DNA from: Gonatopus flavifemur
Lineage: Eukaryota > Arthropoda > Insecta > Hymenoptera > Dryinidae
Reading direction: 5' to 3'
DNA: 64,000 nucleotides
Assembly: GCA_018340375.1 (NCBI GenBank)
Contig: JAFFJZ010000013.1
Coordinates: 4,876,501-4,940,500, forward strand
Part shown: piece by piece, positions 1 to 12,868 of the stretch
Layout of the letters: every line of letters begins with the position of its first letter
Numbering within the stretch: the first letter of the stretch is position 1
Notes under the pieces: generated by a model
Seen by the model: the letters and a program-made list of their open reading frames with translations, nothing else
What the model was told of the DNA's origin: nothing
Databases searched by the model: none
Position numbers and translations under genes: made by a program

Positions 1-1980
1 ATTTGAAGAGTGAAAATGAAATATGGGAATATTCAAATAATAATAGGAGGAGAAGAAGAACACAGGTTCAAAACACAATAAGTGAACAAGAATGGGAAAA
101 ACACTCCGTGGAGTTATTAGTGGGTAAGGAGGACAGCATTAATATAGATCATATGGAAAGAAGGGAAATAGAAGAAGAAGATGGCAATATTGGGATCCAG
201 GTAGAGGAAGAGCTGAAGGACCAGGAAATTGTGAGAGCTATTGGGAAACTGGAAAAGAAGAAAGCAGTGGGAATCGATGGAGTACCAGCAGGAGCATGGA
301 TATATGGAGGAGAAAGGATGAAAAATAGAATGATAGATATGATCAAGCGAATATGGGGAGAAGAAATCATACGGGGGAATGGAAAACAACTATAATAGTT
401 CCATCACATAAGAAAGGGGATATCAATCATACAAGGAATTATAGGAGTATATCATTATTGATTACAGCCTATAAAGTGTACACGGAAATTATGAGGGACA
501 GATTGGAAAAGGAAATAGAAATCAAGAAGATTGCTTCAGAGAGCCAAGCAGGTTTTAGGGAAGGCAGATCTACAATTGATAACGTCTACGTGTTGAACCA
601 TTCAGTACAGAGAGATACAAGTAAAGAGGTGTATGCGTTATTCGTAGATCTGCAGGCTGCATCCGATACAGTTAACAGAGAGAATTTATGGGGAAAATTG
701 CGAGATCATGTGAGTAAATACCTGATAAGAAGGACAGAAGGAATTTATAAGGAAACAAGAACAGTTGTGAGAACAAAGGAAGGGTATACAGGAAAGTTTT
801 GGGTCACGAAAGGATTAAAACAAGGATGTAGTCTGAGCCCAATTTTATTCGATTCATATATAGCAGATTTGGATAGAAAATTTGAGGGAAGGAATGTAGG
901 AGGAATCAGACGAAAGGGCGTGAGGATATGGACACTTGCATACGTAGACGATATGATGATCCTGGCGAATACCAGAGAGGCGATGGAGGATATGATGGCC
1001 ACAATGAGAAGATACCTAAAGAAGAAGGATTTGAAGGCAAATATAGGGAAGACAAAGATATTGATCTTCATTAAGGAGGGAAGGAAAAGAAAAAATGAAT
1101 GGGTATGGGATGAGGAAGGAATAGAGGAGGTAGAAACTTTCGAATATTTAGGGTTCACATTCAATAGGGAAGGAAATTACAAGGATCATATCAAGGAACT
1201 GGAATATAAAGGAAGGATGGCAGTTAATAAAACATGGGGGTTAAGAGAATGGGTATGTAGAAATGATTTTGTAATAAGATGGGAACTCTTCAATTATTTA
1301 GTAAGAAGTGTAATGGCATATGGGTCTGAAATATGGGGTTGGGAAGAAAAAGAAGAACTTGAGAAGATACAAATGGATGATGTTAGATGGCTTTTTGATC
1401 TGGATTTTCAAACACCGAGATATTTAATAAGGAATTAGATATAGAGGAATTGAGAGTTACATGGGGTATGAGAAGTATGAGGTGCGAGGTTAGAGCCGGT
1501 AAAGCAAAAGACGAAACTTTCATCAAGAAATGTTGGGAAGAAAAGAATACAGGAGTAGATGGGAGGTACAGTATAGAAAAGGGAGGAATTCTATAATAGA
1601 AATGGACTAGGCACCGAGGAGATGGAAAGAGGAATGAGTTTGGGAATAAATATGGAAATGGGAATTACAGAAGGGAGAATGATATGAAGAAACAAAAGGA
1701 GAGTGAAATTGATAAGGCTCAATACAATATGAGGTACAAAGATATAAAATGTTTAGCAAATCTGGAGTATTTATTAGAAAAGAATATCAGCAAGGAAGGA
1801 TGGTATTCAGGAATAAGAGCGTTATGTGAATTGGGATGCGGTGATATGGAAGGAGGAAATAAGTTTTGGATGGATGAAGAAAATAAGAGATGTGAATTTT
1901 GTCAGGCAGGAATAGGAAAAATAGAGCACTATATCGTATGTGGAGATGAAACAATGGTTTGGAGGAATAAGGAGGGATAA
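1..1980 (+). pseudogene. Non-LTR retrotransposon (LINE) reverse transcriptase, 3' part, frameshifted
   Basis: The reverse transcriptase of a LINE, which copies element RNA at a nicked target. The 5' part lies outside the window. Three frames must be joined. Frame one (3-395) carries the finger motif KKAVGIDGVPAGAW. After a shift near 365-390 the next frame (to 1438) carries FREGRSTIDNV, FVDLQAASDTVNR, KGLKQGCSLSPILF and the catalytic AYVDDMMILA (Asp pair at about 947-952). A second shift near 1425 leads into NKELDIEELRVTWGMRSMR (to about 1595). The last block, 1684-1980, ends in a cysteine-histidine knuckle (CEFCQAG...HYIVCGDE), as in LINE C-terminal zinc knuckles. DTVNR in place of the usual DTVDR and the shifts show decay. 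The clade (jockey, R1 or other) is not resolved by eye. Confidence 0.85.
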
Positions 1981-2308
1981 TGAAGAGAATATAAAGTCGT
2001 TGACAAACGATGAACTAAATGAATGCAAGGCAAAGGTTGTTCAAAAATTTTCATAGAGAAAAGAAGGTGAAGGAAGAAGAGCTTCTAATAGAGAGAGAAA
2101 AAGTAAATGCAGGAAAGAAATCATAGAACAGATTATAAATTGGGAAAAGAATAAAGAGAAGTGGATGAATAGTATTGAGATAGGAATGAGATAGGAATGA
2201 CAAGTCAAAAGTAATTGAGATGTAATATATAAAGAAGCAAAATAATGTACAAATATGATGGCTGTGAGAGTAAAGGTATAATGTGAGTGTAAATGTATAG
2301 TGAATGTA

Positions 2309-2401
2309 TATTATAAGAGGCATAGTATAGGTTGATGTTATATTATAAGAGGTATAGTATAGGTTAATGTTATATTATAAAAGGTATAATATAGGTTAAG
2401 T
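2309..2401 (+). repeat. Three tandem copies of a 31-32 bp unit
   Basis: The unit, about TATTATAAGAGGTATAGTATAGGTTAATGT with few changes, occurs three times end to end, about 330 bp after the last LINE reading frame. It may be a short tandem tract in the LINE 3' untranslated region. Confidence 0.8.
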
Positions 2402-2805
2402 TGAATGAAATTTGAGAAACACATAAAAGTGAAGAAATAAATAAGGAATCCGTTATTGTAAAAAATGTAAAAACTTTATTAGATAAGGTATGGGTTATGT
2501 GTGGTAAAGGAATATATGTAAACCGAGTCCACTTCCGAGCAAAGTGCTGAAGTTTAAATGATTATATAAATAATAGCAGTGCAATTATTAATTTTTTTTA
2601 ATTCAGACAAACTTTTGTTTTTATCATACATATATCTTTTGATGGATTGACTACTAAATATTTTGAACCTGATTGTGTAATAGTATAATACTTTCTGAAT
2701 ATATAAAAATAAAAATATTAAATATCCGTTTCATGAATTCGACTGTCAATTTATAATAGACAATTCGTTTTTCTCCAAAGTGATACTGCCTTTACTAAAG
2801 TTTCA
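2402..2805. other. No gene seen; AT-rich, possible LINE 3' untranslated region
   Basis: AT-rich sequence without a supported reading frame. It may include the end of the LINE 3' untranslated region, but no poly(A) tail or target duplication was recognised. Confidence 0.4.
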
Positions 2806-2975
2806 TATCGGTACACACACACAGACAGACAGACAACGGAACCAAGGATTCCCCCCGAGTTTGGAGGAACCTTTTGGCCTGAGAGATTCTAAGGTTGGGA
2901 ACAAAAAAATTTTCGGTCCCCCGAAACGATCACAAAGCTTGCCTCCAACAAGGGAGCAATTTTACTTCAAAAGTT
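2806..2975 (+). repeat. Dispersed repeat, copy 1 (partner at 4345-4565)
   Basis: It starts with an (ACAC)/(GACA) microsatellite and continues TTTGGAGGAACCTTTTGGCC, then AATTTTCGGTCCCCCGAAAC and CACAAAGCTTGCCTCC. The copy at 4345-4565 has the same order of blocks. No protein is recognisable. Confidence 0.75.
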
Positions 2976-3559
2976 GACGTGAAATTCCAATCAGGAAGGA
3001 ATAAGTAGATGATTTGAAAAACATTACTGTAAAATCGGTGAAGTCTTAGGAAAGCATCTCTCCCAATGAATTGGAAACTTATCAAATCTCATATTCCAAG
3101 TTCTTTTAATATTCACAATAAAAAATATGCTGCTATACGAAAAAGTCCCCTCTAACGAGGAAGCAATAAGAAGAACTGTATTCAAATTTCATTTCTACAC
3201 GAGTTCATAAGAAGCTCGAAATGATGCGAAAACGAATATCGCGAGAATTCAAAATTTCAGACATTTGGGAGTACTATGAACACATTTATTAAATTCATTC
3301 GCATGTCTTTCTGAACGTTTCATGAATTTTATGCAAAACTCTGGAAGAATTCTTCACGCATTCCATGTGTTCATAAAGAAGTCTGAAAGGATTAGAAAAA
3401 ATAGTTCATTGAAAACACCTGTTCAGAACTATTTTCGACCTTCTCTTGATTGGATGTGCTGTGTAGGAGGACCACTATCAACCAAGCAGATGATGGCAGT
3501 GGAAATTGCAAAATGATCGGAACATAAGAACGGGAGATGTCCCAATAGTAACTTTTGAG

Positions 3560-4344
3560 AACATCTTCAAACAATGCAAATTGCTAAGGACTCTCTCTCC
3601 ACATTTCTCAACCGATTGTGATGGAATCCATGTGAGACCACTATGTGATCATAACTGAACTGTGGTACGAATTTCATTACAATCGCATAACAGGAAGTGA
3701 AAACATGCCCTTGTTCAAAAATCACAATTTTTGATATCATGTTCCTCCCTGTCTCCCGCTTCCTTGTGAGGGTCAGGTTAAAACTTATATGGGACCACTG
3801 CATAAGGATGTGGTGAGCATTTCGTAACGATCAGACGATGAAAACAAAAGTTGTCTCCATGCGAACGGTGTTTATGAAATTTTCGCATTTTGTTTCGGAG
3901 CTTAGTGCTTGCCGTTTCTTCCCCTCAATTCCGATTCGCCTGAAATCCATACCGTACCATCAACACCTCGTGAATTAAGTACGCTCAGAGTTCCATGGCA
4001 TTTGGATAACACGTACATAGGGAAGGCATGCTTCCAAAATATTGTCAAAAACGCGGATCGCAAGAGACAAAATCCCCACAATTTCTAATCAATTAGGATG
4101 GAACTCATATGGGACCACTATCGGATCGTAACCAGAACGTGGTAAAAGTTTCATTGCAACCAGATGACAGGGAGCGGAGATATTCATGATACCGGAATTA
4201 CTATTTTTCAAAACGGTTTTCCTAACCCTCGCTATTCTCCTGTGAGGATCGAGTTGAAACTCATATGGGACCGCTATCCACGCCGAATGTAACTGTGCTC
4301 AAAATTTTGTGGAGATCGGAGAACAGAAACGGAAAATATCCGTG
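3560..4344 (+). repeat. Degenerate direct repeats about 500 bp apart
   Basis: Blocks such as ATGGGACCACTATC, GATCATAAC, GTGGTA(C/A)(G/A)A(A/G)TTTCATT and a CCTGTGAGGATC-type segment occur near 3615-3790 and again near 4095-4270. With the two flanking copies of the GACAGACA repeat this suggests an old tandemly duplicated unit of unknown type. No coding capacity is supported. Confidence 0.6.
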
Positions 4345-4565
4345 ATCGCAATTCGGTGCATACACATAAACGCACACCGACAGACATTCCAAAAATTTCA
4401 GACATAACCAAAAATTTTCCCTCAATTTGGAGGAACATTTTGGCCTGAGATATCTTTAGTTTGCAGACAAAAGAATTTTCAGTCCCCTGAAACAGTCACA
4501 AAGCTTCCCTCCTTCAAATAGCAATAGTTCCAAAAACTAGATCTCATTGAATCCTCCCATTGTAT
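4345..4565 (+). repeat. Dispersed repeat, copy 2 (partner at 2806-2975)
   Basis: Same block order as the first copy: ACGCACACCGACAGACA, AATTTGGAGGAACATTTTGG, TTTTCAGTCCCCTGAAAC, CACAAAGCTTCCCTCC. Direct orientation relative to copy 1. Confidence 0.75.
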
Positions 4566-5451
4566 TTGGGTCTAGCGAGGACGCGGAAAACCATGATTGA
4601 TTTCCAGTCAATTGACATTTGCTGATTTGAATCAATAATGCAATCTACTCTCAATGACATGGATCAATGAATCTAATAACCAATAAACGACGGAAGAAGT
4701 TGATTTATTGTTATCGCGTTGTCTCTAACCTAGCTTCAGTGTGAACTGATGGATTAGTGCCACTTCATAATTGAGTGGAGAAATGCAAGTTTATGTTAAG
4801 TTTTGTGTGCGGAAAAATAGGTCAATTTCGAGTTTGTAGGTTGAGGGTTGATTGATCAGCGATTCAATGTACAGCAATTGTATACATTTTGAGTGGACAT
4901 GGCCTCATTTGTATGTAAAATCCTTCACCGTGCATCCTTCTTCGTTTCAACCTCACCAATTTGGCTCGATTGATGACAGAGATGTCAGATACGGATTCAT
5001 TTCCCATGCATCGACGAATCATAAGACACCTCCAAATGGGATTCCCAAAAGAGAACCTGTAGAATCCGTAGGTTGGAATTGCTGATTAATGATTGATGCT
5101 TGATGATTAAATTATGCAGAGTCGTTTCTCGATGTGCAAATGTAACCGTATCGATTCATACAACTGGAAAAGAAAGGTGGGCATATGAAAGTATTGGTTC
5201 TACTTCTGACCCGATCCCTAGTAATGATACATATTAGATGTATCTTGAAAACCCCACTCTTCATGTTCCTCACGTTCCTCCCCTCTCAACTCGGTTCCCG
5301 AAACATTCTGAATGTACAGCTTCAACATGAACTTCCTGAGAGATTTGTTCCACATTGCTATTTCAATTACGTTTCCTAATCATATATCCTGGCGAAAGAA
5401 ATTGTTCATAATTCATCACATGTTCAAACATTCCGCCATCTCATAACTCAT
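4566..5451. other. No gene or repeat recognised
   Basis: Short open frames only, none with a recognisable motif. No repeat partner was found elsewhere in the window. Confidence 0.4.
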
Positions 5452-5700
5452 AAGGTGTATAGGGCGTCGCAGAAAGCACCTCCATCCTCCCACAGGTGAG
5501 TTCCGCAGCCGAGATACAATGATTCCCAGTTTGGGAAGATTTTCTGAATGCTCAGTTTTCGGGATATGAGCATTCTTGTATATTTTTGGAATCCAAATCT
5601 TTCGGAAGCATTGTGTGATACATACTTGAGCTTGACGCCGCGGCGTTCGTTAAGTTGGGGAACGGCGGATCTCTGGAAATTAATTTGAAACATCCTACCC
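5452..5700 (+). repeat. Dispersed repeat, copy 1 (partner at 38667-38900)
   Basis: Shares with 38667-38900 the ordered blocks GATATGAGCATT, CCAAATC(T/A)TTC, TACATACTTGAGCTT, GTTCG/CATTCG-CTAAGTTGG and AACGGCGGAT. It is followed by a short tract of AAGATATCTTGAAGATATC motifs (5720-5790). Probably an interspersed non-coding element; its ends are not defined here. Confidence 0.7.
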
Positions 5701-5894
5701 AATAAACATGAACACCTTGAAGATATCTTGAAGATATCTTTTGAAAGACATCTACAAGACATATCAAAAGATATGTTCAAGATGTTTTGCCAAATGTATC
5801 TCTGAGATCAGCAGTTTTAAGGTTGTGAGTGCATATGGGTAACACTTCAAATGTCTTTGTTCACAATCAAATTGCAAAGAAGGTGAATTCGTCC

Positions 5895-6905
5895 ATAAAT
5901 TAAAAGCTTGAATATCCTATACTTGGTACAATCAATAGCTGCGGTTCGATGTTTGGGATTCGGTTGAAACTTTTGAACTAAAAAAATCCCTTCTTCCTGA
6001 TGCCGTGCATAATATGATATCGCATTTTCAATTTGGTATGGTCTAAGGCTCAGATAATACCTTCTGATCAGAAAGTCTTCATTGCAAGCAATACACATAT
6101 TCCAACGCTTCTTCCAATCTTCAAAACATTTTGCATAGGCCGATTTCGGAATCGCCTTCAGTTCCTTCTGCGAATTGTACTCTATTGCCTCAATCGTCTC
6201 AAAACGCTTTCCGCGAAGTGGTAACTTGAGTCGTGGGAATAGGAAAAAATCACAAGGAGCCATATCAGGTGAGCTTGAGGAACGGTATGAACATTGTTTT
6301 CAGTCAAATAATCACGTACAAGATGAGATGTGTGTGCCGGTGCGTTATCGTGATGAAGAAATCACGACTTATCTCTCCAGAATTCTGGTCTCTCGCGACG
6401 AATGTTTTCCCTCAAACGCTTCAATACGCTCACGTAATATTCCTTATTCACTGTCTGACCTGGTGGGAGGAATTCGGAGTGGACCACACCGCGGCAATCG
6501 AAGAAAACAGTCAACAAAACCTTGATTTTAGATCGACTCTGTCGCAGTTTTTTAGCTTTTGACTCGTCTGAAAAGCGCCATTCCGATGATTGTTGGTTAG
6601 TTTCGATGTCATATTCATAGACCTATGTTTCGTCACTGGTAATGATGCCTTCGATAACATTTTGGCCCAAAGAAAGCATTCCTTCAGCAATATCAATGCG
6701 ATGCTGTTCCTGCAACAAATTCAACACTCTCGGCACAAGCCGTGCTTCAACTCGTCTCATGGCCAAAATATTGTGCATAACGTTCTGCACCGATCCGAAC
6801 GAGACACCAAGATCAGATGCTGTCTCCCTAATGCTCAAACGACGATTTGCGAGGACGATTTCTTTAATCTTATCAATATTTCTATCAGAATTGTTATTTA
6901 ATTTT
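5895..6905 (-). pseudogene. mariner transposase relic
   Basis: Reverse-strand relic of a mariner DDE transposase, which cuts and pastes at TA. From the higher coordinate down, the frames give LANRRLSIRETASDLGVSFG (helix-turn-helix region), IITSDET with a stop just after it, FFDCRGVVHSEFLPPGQTVN, SEEDs of a second domain ending in FLHHDNAPAHTSHLVRDYL, then MAPCDFFLFPRLKLPLRGKR in another frame, followed by KCFEDWKKRWNMCI. The first catalytic Asp (ITSDET) and second (HHDNAP) are readable, and the APCD position is also present, but the DD34D spacing is broken by a frameshift near 6265. The first 70 or so residues are missing and no terminal repeats were identified, so both ends are approximate. 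Confidence 0.85.
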
Positions 6906-8476
6906 CATAAATATTGTGCACATTAACTGATTTCTCAATATTCAATGATAATATGTCCATAAAATTCATTCCCTACGTGGAAATGTACACGGGTATTATA
7001 TACCCAATCACAACAGCCGTGTTCTGTTTGCCTGCCACAACGGTGGCGGGTTAATATGGTTCCTTCTAATTTATCAATCTCATCAAATCATACAAATCAT
7101 GTTATATTTTGTGTTTTTTCCTCCTCTGAATAAGCAAGAACAAATCTACTCGCGAATGATGATGGAAAATTCATAGGAGCAATGCTGGAACATAAATGAA
7201 ATATTAGCTGATTTATTCATCCCACATAACTCATTAATGATACCCAATCATCGTACATGTCCGAATTGTATATCAATTCTCTTCACACATTCTCTTTTTA
7301 TATCAAAATTCTCAAGCATTGCTTTCGATTTCGATAATTCATTTACGTTTCAGCATTCCTTTCATGTATTTTCTCCCATCATTTGCATGTAGATTGATCA
7401 TCGCCTTCGTCGGATGAAGAGGAAATACAAAATATATTTGATAAATTTTTTTTCATTCGATAAAACAAATGAATCGAAGGAACTCAATTCTGTTCATATG
7501 GAAAGGTGTTCCATAATGTTGTGACTTCCAGACAGGACGAAGATTTGAACTGACAAATTGAGATATTGGTCATTTTCAAGCATACAATATCAATTTTGTA
7601 TTCCCAAAATTTTATATTATTGCTATATTATTGTGTATTCCCACGAACGAGTCAACCAATCCATGTCATAATTTGGAATGTCTGAGTACATACATGAATA
7701 TTGAAAAAATTGGAAGAAAATCAACCAAAAGACATTTTTGCAGAATTATCAACTTTTTGAAACAAAAAGTTGGATGAAGGATCATTTGATCAAATTCGAG
7801 TGCTTATATCTTCGTAACAAAGAGACTCACAACTTTCCAGATTACTCTATCGTAGAGAGCAGTAGAGAATGCATGAAAAACCACAGCTGGTATTTTTAGA
7901 AAAGATTTCTGTAAGATATGCGTCTTATGTCATTTAATCGAGAGAAGAGTACTGAAAACATAACGGGTTTCGAAGTACAGGGCTTTATAGCGACTAGTCA
8001 ACATTTTCCGAACGGATCCAGCTTGGAGCTTTGTCATTTCCTTGACGTTTAGAAACTTTTATGATGTAAGCCTGATGAAAAATCGAACTTTCAGTTTTTT
8101 GACCCACCCTACCCATACGGCACCGAATACTCCAGTGATGTATCAGAAACGTCTCCATTACAGAAGTAAACATGGGAATGTGTTGGCAAAGTATTTGAAG
8201 ACCTCCTGAAAGGTTTATATGTTCGCTTTTGTAACGGACACGTCTCTGATACATAATTCAAGTGTTCAGTACTATAAAGGTTTAACACGCTCATCTCATT
8301 TTTGCACTTTTATATTACATTGAACTGTCAATCTCACTCTCATCAATACACAGAAGTACCGTTATTCACAATCATCCATCGCTCCACGACGTGTGACGAG
8401 GAATCCAGTTGCGAACTCTATCGTTGAACAAACACACGTATCGCGTGGACCTTCGTCACCGTCACACAGTAGAGTA
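6906..8476. other. No gene recognised
   Basis: AT-rich intergenic sequence. Short open frames show no family motif. A string TTTTTTGACCCACCCTA near 8095-8112 resembles the reverse complement of TAGGGTGGGTCAAAAAAA near 18519, possibly scraps of one repeat. Confidence 0.4.
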
Positions 8477-8706
8477 AGGTAGATGACCCCATTTATGAAC
8501 GCGACCCCTTCAATGAACGTTTTGGTTTTTGATTCATTGTACTTTTCATTCAGTGCTTTAATTTCATCCAAGCATGACTGACTGGATACTAAATCAACCG
8601 CTGTTACGTAAATAAATTCAGAATAATATGCCGTAGAAAAGATATAATAGATAAACGATTGTTCACTAATGGGGGTTAAGGTGTTCATTAATGGGGCCTG
8701 TCACCT
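8477..8706. mobile_element. 230-bp TA-flanked inverted-repeat element, AGGTRACTGACCCC family
   Basis: Left end AGGTAGATGACCCCATTTATGAAC; right end, reverse-complemented, AGGTGACAGGCCCCATTAATGAAC. Both are bordered by TA (8475-8476 and 8707-8708), as expected for a Tc1/mariner or pogo-type target duplication. A subterminal copy of TTCACTAATGGGGG lies at about 8661. The same tips bound the 1.2-kb element at 44234-45429. No transposase is encoded. An open frame of 108 codons across it on the reverse strand is regarded as fortuitous. Confidence 0.85.
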
Positions 8707-9179
8707 TATTTATATGAAAAACTCGGTAAAAAGTCAGGATTGTGAAATTCTCTGAACACCTTAAAGATTTGTTTGTTCATACGCTTCAATTCCCGCCATC
8801 CCCCATTGTTAATGTCATCAATCATAATTCAGTTGTTGGTCAGTTAGAATTTGTTATTCGCAGTGAGATGGTCACATGTAACGCGTCATCAAGTACAAAA
8901 CCTCGAAATTGATATAAAGCACAATGAGTGTGGATACTTTCATAGGATTGAGTATCCGAGTACTCATTAGGGATATATGATTGAAAGCTTGGATACGATA
9001 AACCAGGTGTAAGAGTATGAAACCAGAATTGTCCTATGAATGGCACCAGTCACCTGTTTAGGGATCCCAAGACCACGTTTTCAGCACCATCATCTTCCCT
9101 TAACTGCTGATGAAAATATTCAACACAAAACAATACAAGTTCTGTACACCCGTCATTGTTTTATAACCTTGAAGATGTG

Positions 9180-10860
9180 GAGTTTTGTGCCTAAAAATAT
9201 TTCAAATCCGATTTCAAACGAAAATGGACAGAAGCCAGTAATAACAAAACGTATTGTTTGGAGAAAAATGAGAAGTGGCTCAATAGCAAAATTGATTTCT
9301 CAATTTCACAGCTATAAAGACCTGGTAGACCTCCGAAAGGATTCAACGGCTCAAGTGAACGAAATAAGGGACACAAGACGGAAAATTTACGAGATGAAAG
9401 ATCTCATGAAAAATTACCTTTTGCAGCCCAAATGAGTCAGCGAGCTGTAGGTAACATCGATACCTCCAGAATTATGCACGACATCACCTCGTTGCCAAAC
9501 AGGGCGAAAAAATATCGTACAAAGGTAGAAGCAACTCAGAAACCTACCAGTAAGGAAGAACTCCCAATAGAAACTCTTGCAATTTTTGTAGAAGCTGATC
9601 TACGGAATCATTCACACTGCAAATGAAGAAATTTACGCATCATATTCATCAATTATAGAGGCCAAACAAGATTGTCATTCACCTGAAAACTCAATAGAAG
9701 TTACAGGAACCTGTGCTCAAATCAACTCACAGGATCTCTTGAATCACACATCTTCACGAATGCATAAATATCTGGAAGATGTTTTAATGAGTTTGAAAAA
9801 AAGGGAGAGGGAGAATTTAGTGTTGATATTGAAATGGGGCAGTGGTTAGAAACAATCATTATTCAAACAAAAATCCCAGAATGACACGGATAATGATGCA
9901 AACATTCTCCAAAGTTCGTTTGTGGCCTTGCGATTAATTCGCAATATTGATGATATAACAAAAACTATTTGGCGAAACCCAGTACATTCCTTTGCAAGAT
10001 TCTGTAGACCAATTCGAATACGCTTTCTACATGAAACCGGGGATATTACCAATTGAGAATTTGATTGTATTGAGAACCAGATAAAAGTCTTGTAAAAAAC
10101 TGAAGTATCGACAACTGAAGGCACCCTCTACATCCAGCATAATCTAGTCCCCACTATGGTAGACGGGAAGGTTTGCGATGCTGCAACAACTATTTCATCG
10201 ACAATGAAGTGTTATATATGTGGACAAACTTAGAGAATGTTCAACAGCTTGAAAAAAGATGCTGAAGTGGATCCCGATGCCTTGGGCTTCGGACTATCAA
10301 TCCTTCACGCCAGAATCGGACTTCTCAGATCACTTTTACATCTTTCATATGAGGTAAGTACGGAGAAACAACACCACAGAGGAAACTATTGTGGCAGGAA
10401 CTAAAAAACGAGTCCAAGAGATTTTCAAAGAAGGAATGGGTCTTTTAGTTGATATCCCCAGAGCTGGATTCGGGAGTACTAGTGACGGGAATACTTCCAA
10501 ACGATTTTCTTTCAGATCCCAAGACTACTTCTAAAATCACTGGAGTGGATGTTGATCTCATGATACGATTGAGAACAATCATAGCAACTCCATCAAGTGT
10601 ACACAAAATCAACAAAATGTTCAAGAATTTGATGAATACGCGGAGGAAACTACAAAAGTTTATGTGAAATCATATAGGTATCCTATGTCACCTCCAATGC
10701 ACGAAATCCTAATGCATCAAGCTGCAGTCATAAATCACGCAATATTGCCTATAGGTCAACTTTCAGACGAGGCAGCTGGACCCAGGATTGATCATTTTCG
10801 AAGATATAGAATAGGCAAGATTTTCCAAGAAAATTCTCCAAGAAAGTATACTTGATTGAT
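9180..10860 (+). pseudogene. RAG1/Transib-like DDE transposase relic, copy 1
   Basis: Broken protein of the same family as the reverse-strand copy at 26640-30183. Readable blocks in order: MSQRAVGNIDTSRIMHDITS and PNRAKKYRTK (9432-9520); KWGSG then a stop then KQSLFKQKSQ (about 9828-9875); IWRNPVHSFARFCRPIRIRF (near 9970); PTMVDGKVCDAATT (10150-10195); the finger CYICGQT (10210-10230, followed by a stop); LGFGLSILHARIGLLRSLLH (10280-10340); GVDVDLMIRLRTIIATPSS (10540-10600); and the C-terminal block ILPIGQLSDEAA followed by HFRRYR (10740-10810). In copy 2 the first catalytic region reads GFDG; here that Asp has been lost and replaced by a stop-containing stretch. Family assignment rests on resemblance of the IG..SE....N..FRR.R block and the CxxC-LH block to RAG1; exact superfamily uncertain. 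Confidence 0.7.
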
Positions 10861-11139
10861 GCATTGAAAGCTTGTGCTGACTCCAAATCTTTTAATTGGT
10901 TGTTCAAGATCGACACCAAGAAAGAGGATCCAACCGTTCTCTCAGGAAACTTCGAGCCTCCTACTTCCAGAATTATCAGACCTATCCACGTGGCAAACTT
11001 TTCGGAAAAAAAGAGAGAAGCAGCAATCCTGAATATTCAGAGTAACGAGATGTGTATGATATCACATGACCTTCAACCCCTTGTCAATTTAGAAAATAAA
11101 TACAATTTCACAGATTGGTATTGTGCTCCAAAAGATTAA
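10852..11139 (+). CDS. Unrecognised 95-codon open frame after the RAG1-like relic
   Basis: Open frame beginning at a non-ATG codon, directly after the RAG1-like C-terminal block. It encodes DALKACADSKSFNWLFKIDT and IRPIHVANFSEKKREAA. I do not recognise it, and it does not match the C-terminus seen in copy 2 (LPKKKLRILPEDVL). It could be a 3' part of the same element or unrelated sequence. Low confidence that it is expressed. Confidence 0.25.
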   Translation: MIDALKACADSKSFNWLFKIDTKKEDPTVLSGNFEPPTSRIIRPIHVANFSEKKREAAILNIQSNEMCMISHDLQPLVNLENKYNFTDWYCAPKD

Positions 11140-12868
11140 TTTCTTGTGAATTTCGTATTGTGTACATGAGATTTCAGTTGAGTAACCTAAAAGATCCCCC
11201 TGCACAAAGTTTTACAAACATCAGCAGAAATCTAATGATTCTGAGTGCGATATTGGATCAGCCGTTCCGAATTCCGTACTCTTTCAACCGTACTTGTTCG
11301 AATTCAGCAACCTTAAAAACCCCGATCTACCAAGTTTGGAACAAACAGCATGAAATCTTATATTTTGACCAGCTTTTGAGGTCAAATACTCCACTGCGCG
11401 TCGTTCATCGACATCTCATTCTGACTCTTTCTCTCTCTCCCTTTCTCTGTTACACACTCTCTCCTCTGTGAGCGCATCGCGCAACGTAATCGAGTCTTAT
11501 ATGCAGTTTTGTTATAGTTCTGGAGTGCAAATATACTTGGTTTGTCATCTGAAGTGTACTGTGTCGTTCTCTCAAACCAGAGATCATCCTCTCTCCTATC
11601 CGCATCAGACCTCAGGCGCCCTTTTCATTACAGCTCGTTTTCCATCTCATGCGATCGGACTTCCTTTCGATGTTCATGCATCATCGGAACTGTTCTTGAT
11701 TCCGATACAAATTGAACGGAGGTTACAACCCTGGCAACATCTTCCACGCTCAATCACATTTGTGATGTGATTGCATGCGGAATGAACCAAGTCCGAAATT
11801 CGAATCGGAAATTTCACATGCGAACCGACTCAGGATTTGCAGTAGGGAATCCTCGACATATTCTTTTGTTACTTGGATTGTATTAAACCAGAATGTGTGG
11901 GAATTTTATGTTCAGAGGATACATTTCAACTTCCAATGCTGAAAAATTAATGATTTACCGTCTACATTCGATGTGAATATTTTGGCAATGATCCATAATT
12001 GTTGACTGTACGTGGACAATCCTGGAGTTCTCATGATGAAAGGTCCAGTAGCGATCTCACTCCGATTCACATGAGCCTTCTGCTCATTTGTTGAAGTGAT
12101 GGGTGGTCCTGAAAATACAAGAAACGCTTATGAACACCTGGTCATAAAACAAATCCACAAATTCAAAATAAACAAGTAGCACAAGGTATTCCGATCATAT
12201 TTTAATGAAATAATCATGACATACTTCATCTAATTTCTTGAAGGACCTTGTACGAGATCAATAAATTATCAATAGAATATTCTGAAAATATTTGGGGGAG
12301 ATTGTTTTGAATATTTCCAGAACATGCATACCACATTCAGAGAGGCTTTGTTGGGAGATGTGTTGCGAGGGATCCCCATATCCCCATGTCGGTAACATCT
12401 TGCTTCGTAGAAACCACGTGGGGGCAACTGAAATCTCGATGGTATGCTGATAGGTTGTATATGACACCTCCAAGGACTCGTTTTTTCCGAATCAGTAGTG
12501 CTATATCTATGGACTAGGATATGTTTTCGGATTCCGTTGAATTGAATTCTTCTGAATCTTCTGAATTAAGAAAAGGCTGGTGACATTTATCAGAAATACT
12601 CTTTAGGGGGCATTCCAATATGAATCCATCGTCCTAACCTCCACTATTTTACTAGTATTTTTTACTTTTCAGTATTTCAACGAATATTAACAAAAAGGTG
12701 ATGGTTCTGACAGAATGTGAAGAACACCTTTCTCGCGTCATGAATCAGGTGAGATTATGAGCTAAAACCGGAATATCAATAAGTTTGAGGCACAGACGAT
12801 AGCCATGATAGTGATGAATACGGTATTCAAATTTGAAGTCGATATGTTCGACCGGTTTTCAGGAATCA
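11140..12868. other. No gene recognised
   Basis: Contains a pyrimidine-rich CT tract at about 11425-11465 and several short open frames without motifs. No terminal repeats were found for the neighbouring RAG1-like relic. Confidence 0.4.

Noticed and set aside
6175..6926. Forward-strand frames opposite the mariner relic
   Set aside because: Shadows of the reverse-strand transposase.
8362..8688. 108-codon reverse frame as a gene
   Set aside because: It overlaps the 230-bp TA-flanked element almost entirely and has no recognisable domain.
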